Source of the DNA: Adineta steineri
Taxonomy: Eukaryota > Rotifera > Eurotatoria > Adinetida > Adinetidae
NCBI GenBank assembly: GCA_905250115.1
Contig: CAJNOI010000050.1
Span: 62,706 to 126,705, forward strand
Direction of reading: 5' to 3'
Length of the DNA stretch: 64,000 nt
Made by a program: the position numbers and the translations under genes. A model generated the notes under the pieces. That model worked only from the letters and a program-made list of their open reading frames with translations. It ran no database searches and had not been told where the DNA came from. Every line of letters starts with the position of its first letter. The stretch's first letter is position 1. Of the stretch, positions 11,856 to 25,207 are shown piece by piece.

Positions 11856-13756
11856 ATGGCTACATTGATCAATTACACTTTTAATAATTCTTCAAAACAA
11901 GAAATATCATCCGGATTGCCTTTACCTGTACAAGTAAGTAAAAGTTTTCATATTAACTTTATTGTAGGTTTCTATCAGACAATAACTAATATTTAAAAAA
12001 AAACTATTCTGATTTCAAATACAGTTTCATTATTATAATCAAATATTTTCCGGATATATTACATATAATTAAACTAAATAATAGCACTTTCGAAGTAGTA
12101 AAATAGTTTGTTTCTTTTGAATACATCGATGTTGTTTAGGTAACGGAAAAGTATTTTATATACTCTATTCTTTTCCGTGTAATAGAAAAACATAATTGAA
12201 AGAAAGAAACCCTATGAATAACATACTTAGAAATATAGCAATTGCAAAACTAGGAGACATGATAAAAATCACTAATGGATTATACATATATACATATATA
12301 TAATAGATATAGATACAAGAAAATGTGAACTTATCTAAAGCTTCCTTTATTTTTAAAAAAAACTATTTATAGATCAATATATTCTTATTTTCAATAAAGA
12401 ATGATTAAAAAATGTTTTTTTTTGTTGTTTATTATTTAGTTCATCTATTTATTCCTGTTTGCTCTTGTTGTACTTTTGGCTGTTTGTGGTAATAGTATTG
12501 TCATATGGATTGTATTAGCTCATCGTCGTATGAGAACACCAACAAATTATTTTCTTGTTAACCTCGCTTATGCTGATGTACTTAATGCTATATTTAATAT
12601 TTCATTTAATGGTTATTATATGGTCGCTCAAGTACTATGGCCATTTGGAAATTTGATGTGTACTTTAGTACAAGCTGTAACTCATGTATCAATTGCAGCT
12701 AATGTACTTACATATGTAGCAATTAGTTTAGATCGGTAAATTAGAAAAATTCTTTTTTGTTTTTCTTTATAATTATTTTTAAAGATATTTTGCTATAATA
12801 CATCCATTACGTACGAAATTAACACATAAACAAACAATTATGATTATATGTGGTATATGGATATTATCATTACTTGTATCATCACCAGCTATTCGATCAT
12901 TTAGTTATGTTAAACATGATTGTAAAATTGATGATTTAAAAAGTCATCAAAAGTAAAAAGAAATCTTTTTTTTTTCTTACTTAAGATTTATTTTTTATAT
13001 TAATAGATATGAATGGATCTTCTTTTCCGTAACATATATAGGTCCGATTGTTATTTTAACAATAACATATACTAGAATTGCTATTGAACTTTGGGGACAA
13101 ACTGGTTTGTTTTGATAATAACATGTATGTATATATATATTTTTATTATATTTAGCTATTGGAGAAGTTACTAAACGACAACGTGATTCAATTCAATCGA
13201 AACGAAAAGTTGTTAAAATGCTTATTGCTGTTGTTTTAATTTTTGGCATATGCTGGTAATAATAAACTTACAAAAAAACAAAATCCGAAATCTCTTATAT
13301 TTAACTTTAGGTTTCCTCAACAACTATATTTCGTACTTCTTTCCGTAGATGTATCTATTCCTGACTGGCCTGGAACTCCTTATGTTTATTTAACATCCTA
13401 TTTTTTTGCCATGAGTAATTCAATGTACAATCCATTTCTTTATTGTTGTATGAATAATAGGTAAATAAAATTAGTTCGATTCTTTTTTTTCTATAATCAT
13501 CATATTTCTATTAATATTTAGATTTCGTAATGGTTTTCGTAGTGTATTCCGTTTTTGTCCATGTATATCATGGTCACCTGAATTTTCATCTCAAACCCAT
13601 GTTTCCTGTCGTAGTTTTTCCGAACCAACTGCACTTAGTGTTGTGTATTCATCACAACGTAAAAGAAGAGTAACTAATTCAAACAATGCACCTCAAACAA
13701 CAAGCTCTGAATTATCATCAGTTAATTTCAATCGACATCATCGACAAAATTTATAA
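11856..13756 (+). CDS. rhodopsin-family neuropeptide GPCR (tachykinin/NPY receptor-like)
   Basis: The first exon (11856-11933) gives a short N-terminus with N-glycosylation sites (NYT, NNSS). A long intron of about 506 nt follows, then exons from 12440 encode the seven TM helices. Class A hallmarks are present: GNSIVIW in TM1, NLAYADVL in TM2, the TM3 Cys (MCTLVQA), DRYFAIIHPLR at the TM3 end (split by an intron after Arg), FGICWFPQQLYF in TM6 (CWxP) and NPFLYC in TM7. The last exon encodes a Ser-rich tail with a Cys cluster (FCPCISW) that may be palmitoylated; stop at 13754-13756. The TM3, TM6 and TM7 motifs fit the tachykinin, RYamide and NPY receptor group; the exact ligand cannot be told. 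It converges on the PC1/3-like gene, 268 bp away. Confidence 0.85.
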
Positions 13757-14024
13757 GAAAAAGACAAAAATAATATTTCGCGTTTTTTTTCCTTCATATT
13801 TTCCTTCGTTGATGTTTTTCTTTTTGAAATATATTCAGAGAAAGAGAGAAATAAATAAAATTTAAATTCACGATGGTTTTATAAAAATAGAATTGGAAAA
13901 AGAAGAAATGATTCCTCTTTTGGAATGCTGATGATGATGATGATGACTAGATTATTGATGTTTGACATTATATTATATTCTTTATATTTATATATTTCAT
14001 TTTTTTTTCTTTCTTCTATTTTAT

Positions 14025-17000
14025 TTATTGTAACCAATTACCATTAAGTCGAGCGAGAACACGAAGCCAATGGCTATCTGTATTAGGAATTGCATTAATA
14101 TCATCGGATTGATCTTCTGATGATGGTTGACGATATTCATCTTGATTTGATGAACGTTTATTGGATTCAAACATAGTTTGTTGATTTTTTAAACTTTGAC
14201 GTTTTTCCTATAAAAGAAAAAAAACGAGTTAAGATCTTGTTAAACTTCCTTTCTCTGATTGGAACATATCATATTATCTGTAACTTACACTTCGTTCATT
14301 CTGAACGGTATTATAGTTTTCATCATAAACTCGTGGTCCAGCTTGGATATGATGAGGTGCTTCAGCTGTACCATGTAAAACTAAACGGAAATCTTCCAAT
14401 GAGCCGTGATTTTTCATATTGCCTGTCTAAAAAATAAAATAAAGGATTTCTTGTATATTTATAACTAAAAGATATTTACTGTATCCATAATTTTAATTGT
14501 CCATAAACCTTGTGGATTTTCACCCCAACTATGAACACTCATAAATGACCAGTTTTTAAATCCATCGGTTGATGAATCTTGTTCACGTTCAGATAATAGT
14601 GTTGTTTGAGTACCTAAGAAAATGAATTTTTTATATATAAAAATACGGAAAGAAGAAATTTGATTTATACCATGTGGACTGGTAATGTTAATTTTGAGTG
14701 CACCACGTCGTGTATAACGAATTGTAACGTAAAGTTGTACATGTTCAAGAAAACGGACAACATTATTTTCACCTTCACAACCTTTTACTTCAAAATCAAT
14801 TTCTAATGGATGAGCAGCACTGATTTGTCTATAAACAAAACAATTGAATTTATTTTTCTTAATACAAAAAACAAACATACTGTGCTTGGAATTTAACAGG
14901 TTCAATTTCACAAATACTTTGTTTTGGTACAGTAACCCAGTTTTTGGCTGCTTCAGTTAATGCGGCAGCATTTAAAAGACCGAAACCAAAACGACTGTTT
15001 ACCTAAAGGAAAAAACAATTATTTAACTTTTCTTTTTTAATGTAAACATAATTTTAATAATATTAAGTACACAAATAAAATATCATAGTTTTTAAAAATA
15101 TCTTTTTTTTTCTTATAAATAATTAATAGATTTTTAAAAATGTCATACTTTATAGCCTGCACCGTTTGTTGACCAACCATGATTATCAGCTAATGGTGCA
15201 TATTCTGATGTCCAAGCTACTAAATGTTGCATATCACGCCATGTAAGTTCCGAACTATGAAAGAAAAAAGATTTTTTTTTTAAATATGAAATTAATTATT
15301 TACTTTGCTTCTAATACAAGAGCGAAAATGCCTGCAGCCAATGGTGCTGAAGCTAGAAACAAAATAAAATTGAAATTTATTATTAGAGTAAAATTTATAT
15401 TAACAAACCAGATGTTCCGGTATGATCATCGGTACATGAATCATGAAGATCTGTTGTTGTCTTAAGGGGATGGCGGAGAAAAAAATAGATTTTTTTTTCT
15501 AATTTTAATTTATCAACATACCACTTTTTGATCACTATATGCTCCTGATGAGTATGTTGTTGCCATTGTACTTGGACAACGTTCAGCATACCATGGTGAT
15601 TGTTGATGTTCGGATGCAGATGAAATCGAAATTGTATAAATTGAACCAGTATAACCATCACAACTAATATATATTTTTAATTATAAAATAAAAGAGACAG
15701 TTTTTTTTCAAAACATACTTGCAGTTATCTTGTCGTCGTCCACCATTACCTGATGCCCAAACATAAATTACACCTTTTCCATTACGACCTTCTGTAATTC
15801 CTTTGATGAAAGCAGCTGATGCAAGTGTACCTGGACCTTCGACCTAAAATAATTCTATTATTTTTATTCTATAAAAATTTTTCTATTATTACTGTTCGTC
15901 CATCATCATTTGGACCCCAAGAAGCTGAATAAATATCGATATATTTATGATTAAAAGCAATAGCTTCAGCTTCAACACGATCAGTAACATGACCATCTAA
16001 CATACGAATACCACCAATTTTTGCATTATATCTATAATATAATAATAAATATATATATAAAATAATCTAACAAATAAACTTACGCGATACCAACACCACA
16101 AATGGAATTATTGGCAACCATAGCAACTTCACCTGCACATCGTGTTCCATGTCTAAATCGAATACAATATATTAAATTATAGAAATTTATTTATTTATTA
16201 CTTGTTTTCATTTGTTGGATCGTATCGTGGACTTGGATCGTCATCATTATCATTGAGATCATAACTGGCTTTTGGATCATAATTTGCCATGATATCAGAA
16301 TTGTTCCATTCAAGACCATCATCAAGAATTGTTACTTTAATACCTTTTCCTGTATAACCAGCGGCCCATGCGGGTAAAACGTGTAAATCAAGTTTTGGTA
16401 ATTGACTTGCACTTTTTGGTCTTGTATCTTTCTAAAAAAAAATATAATCGATTTTATTGATTAAAATAAATAATTTAATACTTACTAAGTACCATTCTTT
16501 ACCCCATTTTGGATCAGAAAATGCTACTGAACGATAAACACGATCTTCTTGTGCACGTTTATCGATAAGATCTCGTTTAACACGATTTTGTGATCGTTGT
16601 TGTTCAGCCCAATTTACTTTTTCATGTTTAGCAAGTAAATCAGTAAAATCATTGGTTGCTCGTTTGGATCGTCGAGGAACGTAAGGATTAATAAATAAAT
16701 AATAATTATCAAAGATCTAAAAGAAAAAATATTCGAATAAAATAGAAAAAAACAAATCGAACAACTGACTTTTCGTCGATTTTGTAAACCAAGTTCGCTT
16801 GCTACAAGATCAGCAACTTCATCACCTAGAAAGAAAAAAAACAATAATAATTTTGTTTATTTGTAAATATTTTAGTACTCATTTACCTTCATCAATTCTT
16901 ACAACCCATTCGTTTGAATGTTCCGGGGTAAATTCAATGTCATTATAATTTTGAGTATAATCAATAGCTGCATTGGTCAAGCAGAATAAGAAAATAAATA

Positions 17001-17028
17001 AGGGAAATCGGGACATTAATTGATGCAT
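14025..17028 (-). CDS. PCSK1-like: proprotein convertase, PC1/3-like (subtilisin/kexin family)
   Basis: Secretory-pathway serine endoprotease that cleaves prohormones at dibasic sites. The start at 17028 is preferred because a 3' splice acceptor lies 20 nt upstream, which places the further ATG at 17064 inside intron sequence. Order: signal peptide ([15 protein letters not shown]), prodomain with RRSKR and RVKR cleavage sites, catalytic domain, P domain, short C-tail. The catalytic triad is visible: Asp in TILDDGLEW, His in HGTRCAGE, Ser in [13 protein letters not shown] (Ser codon 15410-15412, split near an intron). The oxyanion residue is Asn (WASGNGG), as in PC1/3 and furin and not Asp as in PC2. 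The tail motif [15 protein letters not shown] closely resembles vertebrate PC1/3. There is no furin-like Cys-rich or membrane domain. About 13 exons with short introns. The stop is the TAA at 14025-14027. Confidence 0.92.
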
Positions 17029-18770
17029 TGTCTCGAAGTATAGGGGATCTAAAAAATATAACAATATTGTCTTCTTTTGTGTCTTATGTTTCTACGTCAT
17101 CAGGCAAATTTTTCTCTTTTTTCTCACTCCTCCAGCAGCTATTACAACCCCTACGCATTCACTCAAGAAAATATTTTTCTCATCGACTCTCCGAAAGACA
17201 TGAGAATCGAAGTATCTTTCTAGCTAACATTCTATCCCGACCGAGAAAAGTTCCTTCTTTTTTTTTCTCTTCTCCTCTTTTTTTCTGTTAGTTGTTGTTT
17301 TTCCCCCGTTCATGTTAGAGTTCTCTTTTTTCTTCTCGGCTCTTCTATGATTATAACATAGCAGTTGTGATGATTACAGAAGAGCCGACCGAGGGAAAAA
17401 AAAGGAAAAAAAAAAAAAAAAACTTCTAAATGAGGCAAACAAGTTTTATCGTCTGACTTTTCTAAGTATATAAGGTTATATCTACACATGTGATCATGGT
17501 GGGTTTAAACATCATATCGAAAGACAAAATATTTATTTTAATACTAATGCAAAACGACTATTTTATTAATAAAATAAAACAGATGTTTTCCTAGAGAAAA
17601 TTTATTCTCATACAACGAAAAAATGTCATACAAAACAAGGACAAATGGGAAAAAGAAGTGAATCCTTTTCTAATATCTGACATAGTGCGATTACACAAGT
17701 GAATACATATATTTATGAGATTAGATTGCTCAATTAAAATTCTAGATAGATAAAAAAATATTGTAGAACAACAATAAATGATGTCATGTTCAACTTTAAT
17801 ATTTGTAATAGATCTTTTGATTATTTACTAGAGTAACTTGTCAATATTGATGAAATTTCAATAATCTTTATAATAAAAATATTATTGTTGACCTGTTTTT
17901 ATTAATCATTTTTAACATGAAATATGTTATTATAATATGAACAAATTCATATTGATTCGGAAAAAATAAAATTAACAAATTATAGAAAAAGAAAAATACA
18001 AGGCATCTGAAAATCACGACGTACATAATAGAATATACTTTTTATATACTTGAAAATTAATTGCTATTATTCATCAATTATTCTTTTATATTAAATATGA
18101 CATTCATGATGTATTAGAATGTTTTTGACTGTTTATGTATCTTTAAATGTTTTAATATTAGCTGTTTTCATGATAAATAAATGATAATTAAGGAACATTG
18201 AAGTTTGATGACTTTCCACATCGAAATTTATAATTATAAAGCATGATAAAATTAGTCTTATATTAGTAAATCATTTATACTCTTTAATTAGTATTATTAC
18301 ATTTATCAATCATAGACCATAAAATTTCTCTTCTGTACTTTAAATTCATTTGTTTATTTATTTATTCATGAGTTGCTGTTAAAACGAAAATATCATATTT
18401 CTGCTAATAGTCACACAAAAAGCATTTGCATAAATTATTGCGTTTAACTGAATAACCTTAGTTTTTCCGATTTATCTTTAAATGTTCGATATATACATTC
18501 ATTTGAAATTCAATTGTAGAAAAAAAAGACCGCCACGTATGAAATTTTCTTATTATTCAAATAAAATATGTCCTATTGATATATTATATTTATGTCTACA
18601 TTTCTACAGTAATTCTTCAAAAAAAAATTTATTTCTACATATAAATGTGAATAAATAATGGTGAAATAAACCCGATTAAATCAGTTAATGCTAGGAAAAA
18701 GTAAACAAAATGTGTTAAATAATAATGCAAGGTTATTTAAATGAGTTTAATTGTTTTTTTTTGTTCCATT
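17029..18770. other. intergenic: promoter side of the convertase gene
   Basis: Contains pyrimidine-rich DNA at 17100-17340 on the + strand (purine-rich on the gene strand), a perfect 11-bp inverted repeat at 17336-17346/17378-17388, an A-rich run near 17395-17425, then AT-rich sequence with no supported gene up to the ZNRD2-like stop codon. The splice acceptor of the convertase 5' leader is at 17049-17050. Confidence 0.55.
17336..17388. repeat. inverted repeat, 11-bp arms, 31-nt loop
   Basis: The arms TCGGCTCTTCT (17336-17346) and AGAAGAGCCGA (17378-17388) are perfect reverse complements and are locally GC-rich in AT-rich DNA. It lies about 310 bp upstream of the convertase start and could be a hairpin or a paired protein-binding site. 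No transposon ends were recognised. Confidence 0.7.
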
Positions 18771-19639
18771 TTAAACAGATACGATTTCATAGTCTTTCAA
18801 TGCTTTAATCGATTCGGTTAATTTAATAATAACTGTACACATAGCATTGATACGATTCGGATTTTGTGATTTAGTTAACTATAAAAGAGAAGAATATTTA
18901 TTATAGAAAATGAAGAAAGATCTGTTTTTAATATACTTCATCAACAGCCCATTTTAATTTATTTTCAAGTTGAGCAGAATAGTTTGAATTTGTATTAAGC
19001 ATACCATCAGCTTCACTTGTTGTTGATGATGTTTTTTTATTTCGTTTTTTTGAACGTTTTGCACGATCTTTTTTCTTATCATTTGATTGAGCTGATGTTA
19101 AACGTTGATCATTATTTTCTATTTAATCAATATAATTTTACTACAAAAAGAAAATTTTATTCTACCTGTTGGAATATCTTTATTTGTTTTTACTAAAAAG
19201 ATGAAATTCTATCGTTAGGAAAATATTTATTTATTTTATTTAACTCACTATTTGCAGCATCAACTTCAGCGCAACCAACACAAAGTAATTCACGTTCTGG
19301 TGTACGAAGAAGAATACACTATGATAAAAAAAAATTATTCTAATTCTTTTTATTATATCCGAAATATTTTCTACATACATCACATGCTGGACAAGCATCA
19401 CTTAACATACAATAACCTTTGAGTAAATAGAATCCCAATTTTTTTGTTATTTCATTATTACGTAAACGACGACGCTAAAATTATGTCATAGAAATTGATC
19501 AAGAAAATTTTACTCTAAAAAAACAAATATTTACTTCGATTATAATAGGATCTTCTTTGATTAAGTCACCCATTAATTCAAAATCATCGTCAATACCATT
19601 TTGTAATGATGAATGTCCGTTTATTTCAATTTTGTCCAT
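18771..19639 (-). CDS. ZNRD2: ZNRD2/SSSCA1-like zinc-ribbon protein
   Basis: Small protein related to human ZNRD2 (Sjogren syndrome/scleroderma autoantigen 1, p27). The start is MDKIEINGHSS. The conserved core GFYLLKGYCMLSDACPAC continues to LLCVGCAEVD, giving the two CxxC knuckles of the zinc ribbon. A basic, Lys/Arg-rich linker (DKKKDRAKRSKKRNKK) follows, then a C-terminal helix (LENKLKWAVDEL) like the ZNRD2 C-terminus. Several short introns interrupt the gene; stop TAA at 18771-18773. The family is linked to mitosis and tankyrase binding in vertebrates; its role in rotifers is unknown. No splice acceptor is seen directly upstream of this ATG. Confidence 0.82.
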
Positions 19640-20959
19640 GATCAATGTTCGTTTTTAGTTCAAAGTCAGATTCGACCTTAAATTGCAACTACGCAAGAGA
19701 GTCACTCGCTTACTTCCAATATTTATTAAATCCATAAATTGTCAACTTATGAATTTTTTTGTTCGATAGATGTCACTCATAATCATTATTATTCTACGAA
19801 TAATAAGAGCTTGTTGATTTTATCAGCGTCGGAGAATATGACATAGAACAGTCCAAAGTACTGTCATTCTACACTATCTATTCAAGGAAACGATATTCGA
19901 TCTATCTTTCCACACCATATAATTCAAATATAACTATGATATTTCATCGGAAGTATTATGATGTAAACTTTGAGAAGAAAAATAATAATATCAAATAGAT
20001 GTTTTAACTGGAAGAACTTGCTAAACAATAAAATAATTTTATGAGATATTATAAGTGACATTTAGACTTAGATTTACTATTATCGAAGCTGTCACGTGGT
20101 ATTCATTGTTATTAGTATCGAAGACAATAATTAACATTGTGCATGAATCGAGAAATTTTGATATTTTCTAAATTCTAAATTAACAGATAGAATGGTTACT
20201 AAAGAAAAATACATCATCATAATCTAATGTATCTACTGTAAATTTAACCTTCACGACACTTTGAATATATTATAACGACAAACTTTGATGCGGATAGATT
20301 TTCATTAGTTATAACAGCGCTAATAGTATAAGGGCACATAAGTCTTTTATCTGCCATGACTTGGACTCTTTCAAGATTTATCTTTCATTCTTATCAATAA
20401 AGATTTGCCTACACAAAAGCTAAAATTATCTACGTAAAAGGTATGTATACAGACTAAATGACAGGCTTTGAAAGCAATGTCACAACTACTTTTGAGTAAT
20501 GAATTTTGACAATTGAAGATAGTACATCGACAATTAACAAAAAAACATAAGAATCTTTTTGTTCTATTCTTAATCATTCAGATACTACACAAAAGTACGA
20601 ATACATTCCAGGAAATTTTTGTACGTTCTATTTCTTTTTAGTCATTGTTACAATAGAGGAATAACAGATCTTAAATATAATATTTAAGGATATACCATTT
20701 TTTCTAAGTCTTATATGATATTAATAAAATCTATGTTACAAGAATTACTTTATATTTGAAATAGCCTAATAAAATTAATCTTAGCAATATCAATTTCATT
20801 ATCTTTCACCTTTAAAGAAAAGTATTTCGTTTTTTATTTATGCGTGTCAAGATCTATTTGGTTATAAATGACTAAAACAGATTACTCATGATAACAAATG
20901 AAAAAAGGACATAGCAACTCTCAATGTTTAAATTTTTATTTTTAGAAAATTAAAAAAAG
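19640..20959. other. AT-rich intergenic region between divergent genes
   Basis: Shared upstream region of the ZNRD2-like gene (-) and the first nuclear receptor gene (+). The open frame at 20371-20577 (-) has no domain or splice support. A splice acceptor (AG at 20944-20945) lies 14 nt before the receptor ATG. Confidence 0.55.
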
Positions 20960-22542
20960 ATGGCTGGTGAAGAAAAAGTAAAACGTCGACGAATAATGAT
21001 AATTAGTGGAGATGAAAGTATTATCGATGAAATAAAGAATAGTAAAAATGCTTCATTATGTAAATCACTTATTCTTGAAACTCAAGATGATGATGATGAC
21101 ATAGAACTCACTTATCCAGAAGTAATAACCACAATTTTTCTTTACTAAAATTTATTTTATCGATAGATCGATCGACAATCATCTCGTTCGAAAAAAGTCA
21201 AAAAAAATTTATTAGTTTGTGCTATATGTGGAGCACCAGCACTTGGATATAATTTCGATGCAATATCATGTGAAAGTTGCAAATCTTTTTTTCGTCGTAA
21301 TGCTTTAAAAGATCCAGTAAATTTTTCAAAGAAATCAATTCTATCATTTATATTTATATTCTAGCCGCAGAAATGTCCTCAACAAGGATCATGTGAGATA
21401 ACATTTGAATCCCGTCGTCATTGTTCTGCATGTCGTTTAGTAAAATGTCTAAAACATGGAATGAGACGTGAACGACTTTTAGTGGTATTTATCAAAAAAT
21501 AATATTCATATAAATATTTAAGAACAAAAAGAAATGTTTTGTAGGCTGAACAAAAAGCAGTTAAAAGACAAAAGAAACAAGATAATTTCAATATGAATCT
21601 AGACACAAATTTTCTCTATCCTAATGAAGTAAGATTTGTCGAATTTTATAAAAGATTTTCTTAGAAATTTATTCAGTTAATTTCACCAACAAATTCGGAA
21701 ATATTTTTCTTATCAAATTGTCTTCAACAAACATCACCACAAATTAAATCAGGATTACTTAGTCAAGAAGATTTACAACGTATTGAATATATTCAACTTT
21801 TATATCAAAAACGAATTGAACTTGGTAAAATCCATTGTAAATATTTTTCTTCAATTAATTTTCTATTTCTATAGCTCGTGATGGTCTTCCATGGAATCCA
21901 TCAATGCATGCAATGAGTTTTCTACAAAAATTAAATAGTCATTCCGTTCCACTTATAAGATTATTAACATTTTTTAAACAAATACCTGAATTTAATCAAT
22001 TAAATGTTGATGATAAAGTCACTCTAATTAAATATAATCTTTTACCACTCTTATGTATTAATTGTACACTTTCATATAAAATTGAAACTGATCAAATTAT
22101 TGAAACTGATTCAGATGTACCATGGGATCCCTCTATCATACAAGAAGTTTATGGATATGATGGTTATTTACAAATGAGAAAAATCTTTGAATCATTTGTA
22201 CGTATTGCACAATATGATCAACGAATAATTCAATTAGCACTGATAACACTGATATTAACTAAAGGTTTTGCACCAGTACACGAAGGTGAACTCGAACCTA
22301 TTCTCAATGATGGTATGGCTGTTTATCGTGCACAAAATTACTATACTGAATTATTATGGAAATATATTGAAACAGTACATGGACTGGAAAAAGCGACAAG
22401 TATATGGATTCAACTTGTAACACATTTTATAACGTGGCAAACACTTCATAAAAAACTTCGAGATAATGTACAGCAAAATTTATTAACAACTGATATGAAT
22501 GAATTATTACCATTAATGAAAACATTATTTCATTTTGCGTAA
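20960..22542 (+). CDS. nuclear hormone receptor, copy 1
   Basis: Ligand-regulated type transcription factor. The N-terminus (exon 1, 20960-21121) is short, with the motif RRRIMIISGDESIIDEI and an acidic stretch. The DNA-binding domain starts in the exon at 21167: first finger CAICG..ISCESCKSFFRR (P-box CESCKS), second finger C-x5-C..HCSACRLVKC with the GMRRE extension. A basic hinge follows, then the ligand-binding domain in the last exon (PLIRLLTFFKQIPEFNQL, then the signature DDKVTLIKYNLLPLL) ending with the helix-12 region LLPLMKTLFHFA. Introns are short. The P-box and LBD signature place it in the NR1-like animal receptors, but no named orthologue is evident. The paralogue at 23462 has the same layout, so the two arose by tandem duplication. 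Confidence 0.88.
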
Positions 22543-23461
22543 TATTTAGTTTTTTCTTATTAATCAATTAATGTAATAAAATAATTGAGAATTAACTATG
22601 TATATATATTTATTATAAAACGTTTTTTTATTTACCAGAATTTATTTTTAAGTATATAGAAAGATAGTCCGCATAGGAATTATTCGAAAAATTTCAATGT
22701 TAACTTTTTTATAGAAGAGAAATAATCGTATGAATAAAATTCAATAAAGGTATTATATATCGAATAAAACAAAATATTATAAAGAGAAAGATGCTACTAT
22801 TCAATTATTATTTCTATGAAATATTTACCTTTTTTAAATAGCCATACTTTTTACATTTTCGGTGCATTATAAATACGTTATACTTATACCTCTACATCAT
22901 CACCCGCAGACTGAGCATACATTGAAAATTTTGTTTTTTTTTCTTTTTCTTCGTTTCTTTTGTTAGTTACAAATAACGATGTATAGTAAAGGTTAACCAA
23001 TACAGCGAAATACGTAAAAATTTGTCGATAAAGATTGTTTTCAAACTGATATATCTGTAAGTTATAATTTAAAGCATTTTTCTTAGTTTTTCAAAATGAT
23101 AATTCAAATATTTATCTAGTAAAAAAAGGAAAATATATGAGTCAAAAAATCAATATTTTCTTTTAAAAAAATATTTTTCCCTGCAAAACAAAGTCACGAT
23201 TTTGAATGTACTTTTTCAGAGACGACTTTTTTCTTCACCGAGTACACACGTTTTTATTATTCATAAATATATATATAAGAATGAAATATTTTTGAATACA
23301 AAAAAATACGAATTATGACAGCAACATTCAATAAGACTGAATGGTAAGAATTCGACAGAAAGAAAAAAATGCTACTAGTCTTATTGATGCCACATCAACA
23401 CCTTTCCTCAGAAAAAAAACAAAGTCCATTCTACTAGATTTGTTTCAGATAGAAAGAAATA
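22543..23461. other. intergenic between the tandem nuclear receptors
   Basis: AT-rich DNA with no supported gene. It ends in a 3' splice acceptor (AG at 23447-23448) 13 nt before the ATG of the second receptor. Confidence 0.55.
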
Positions 23462-25029
23462 ATGAATTCATCAACGAATTTAAAACAACGTCGAGTTATG
23501 CTTATTACAACTGATGAAAAAATTATTGAACAGATTTGTACTAGTAACAATCTATCATCATCATCATCGAAAACAGTCATTTTAGAATCTGAAGAAAACA
23601 GTAATGATCTATCTGATGTAATTTATAACCTTTCTTTTTTTTGAAAAAATTGTTTGTCATATTTATAGTCATATGATGATATAGAATCAATGAATCAAGA
23701 AGGAATTAGTACTACGAAATCGTTAATTTGTGTTATTTGTGGTTCATCAGCTCTCGGACGTAATTTTGGTGTAATTTCATGTGAAAGTTGTAAACTATTC
23801 TTTCGTCGTAATGCGTTAAAGAATCCAGTAGATACTTCGAAAATTGTAATTCAATTTAGTTTTTATTATATATAGATAACGCTTTCCTGTCGTTATAAAA
23901 ATACATGTACTGTAACATTAGAAACACGACGACGTTGTTCAGCATGCCGTCTAAATAAATGCCTTAGATATGGAATGAAACGTGAACGACTAATCAAAGT
24001 AATAGTTTATATACTAAAATCAAATATTTTCATCGTAATTTTAGGCCGAAAAGAAATCAATTGAACGTCGTCAATGTAGAGAAGAACGAACTAATATATC
24101 ACCAATAAATGAGCAAAATTCTCAATTACAATTATTAACATCTCCTGATTCTGTAAATTAAATTTTAATTCTATATTATTGAATACAAATCTTTGTTTTC
24201 TTAGTATTCACCACAAACATCCTCTCGCATACAACGAGCGGTATTAAACTCTGATGATCTTCAACGTATAGAAATAGTACAAACTGCATTTGAAAAACGA
24301 ATTGAACTCGGTTTGTATATTTCAGGAATATAACATTCTATTCAAACTATTTTTCATATGTTAACAGCTCGTGATAATCTTCTATGGAATCCAACTGTAC
24401 ACTCAACTAATCTTTTAGAATTTTTAAATTCTCGTTCAGTTCCAGCCATGCGTCTTGTAGCATTTTTTAAGCAAATACCTGAATTTACTGAATTAAGTTC
24501 TGAAGATAAATTTATCTTAACTAAATATAATCTTATGCCACTTCTTGTTCCAAGTTTCGCACTCTCATTCAAAAAAGATACGAAACAAGTCATAGAAACA
24601 AATACTGATATACCTTGGGATGAATCTGCATTTCAACAAGCTATTGGAACTAATTATCTCTTACAAATAAAACCAATCTTTGCACCATTAGTCGAAATTG
24701 TTCAATACGATCAAAAAATAATGCAACTATTTCTTATTGTATTATTTTTAAGTAAAGGTCTTTCAACAGGAGAAGATACAACTGAACCAATTCTTATAGA
24801 TTATATGGCTGTTTATCGTGCACATAATTTTTATACGGAATTATTATGGAATTACATGGAAGTTACACATGGTATTAAAGTAGCTTATCGTATATTTAGT
24901 AAACTTATTTTTCAATATTTACGATGGTTAAATCTAAGAAGAACAATAGCACTTGATGTACAACAAAGTTTACCAAGAACAGAACAATCGAATATTTTTC
25001 CAATGATGCAATCATTATTTCATATTTAA
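23462..25029 (+). CDS. nuclear hormone receptor, copy 2
   Basis: Tandem paralogue of the receptor at 20960. The N-terminal motif QRRVMLITTDEKIIEQI parallels that of copy 1, followed by a Ser run and acidic residues. The DNA-binding domain has CVICG..ISCESCKLFFRR (P-box CESCKL, so one P-box-adjacent residue differs from copy 1) and CSACRLNKC. The LBD exon covers 24366-25029: AMRLVAFFKQIPEFTEL, then SSEDKFILTKYNLMPLL, ending IFPMMQSLFHI. The exon count and intron places match copy 1. Both receptors keep intact reading frames, so both are probably functional; the sequence identity is low enough for an old duplication. Confidence 0.88.
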
Positions 25030-25207
25030 AAATTGTTTTCGTTGTATTAGAATGTTAGTAGTATTTAACATCTGTACAATTCCATTCTGTCAAAAATAGA
25101 GACTGAAATTAAATGATAGAGAGTCATGCATATGTTAATGTAAAGAAAGATAATAAATAAATGCGTAAAATTCGGATTTTATCCGAGAGTTATGTGTACT
25201 GCAAAAA

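Noticed and set aside
14025..17028. PC2 identity for the convertase
   Set aside because: The oxyanion-hole residue is Asn (WASGNGG) and the tail has the PC1/3 motif NTVQNER; PC2 has Asp at that site.
17062..17064. Upstream ATG at 17064 as start of the convertase
   Set aside because: A splice acceptor at 17049-17050 lies between it and the signal peptide, so it is probably intronic or in the trans-spliced outron.
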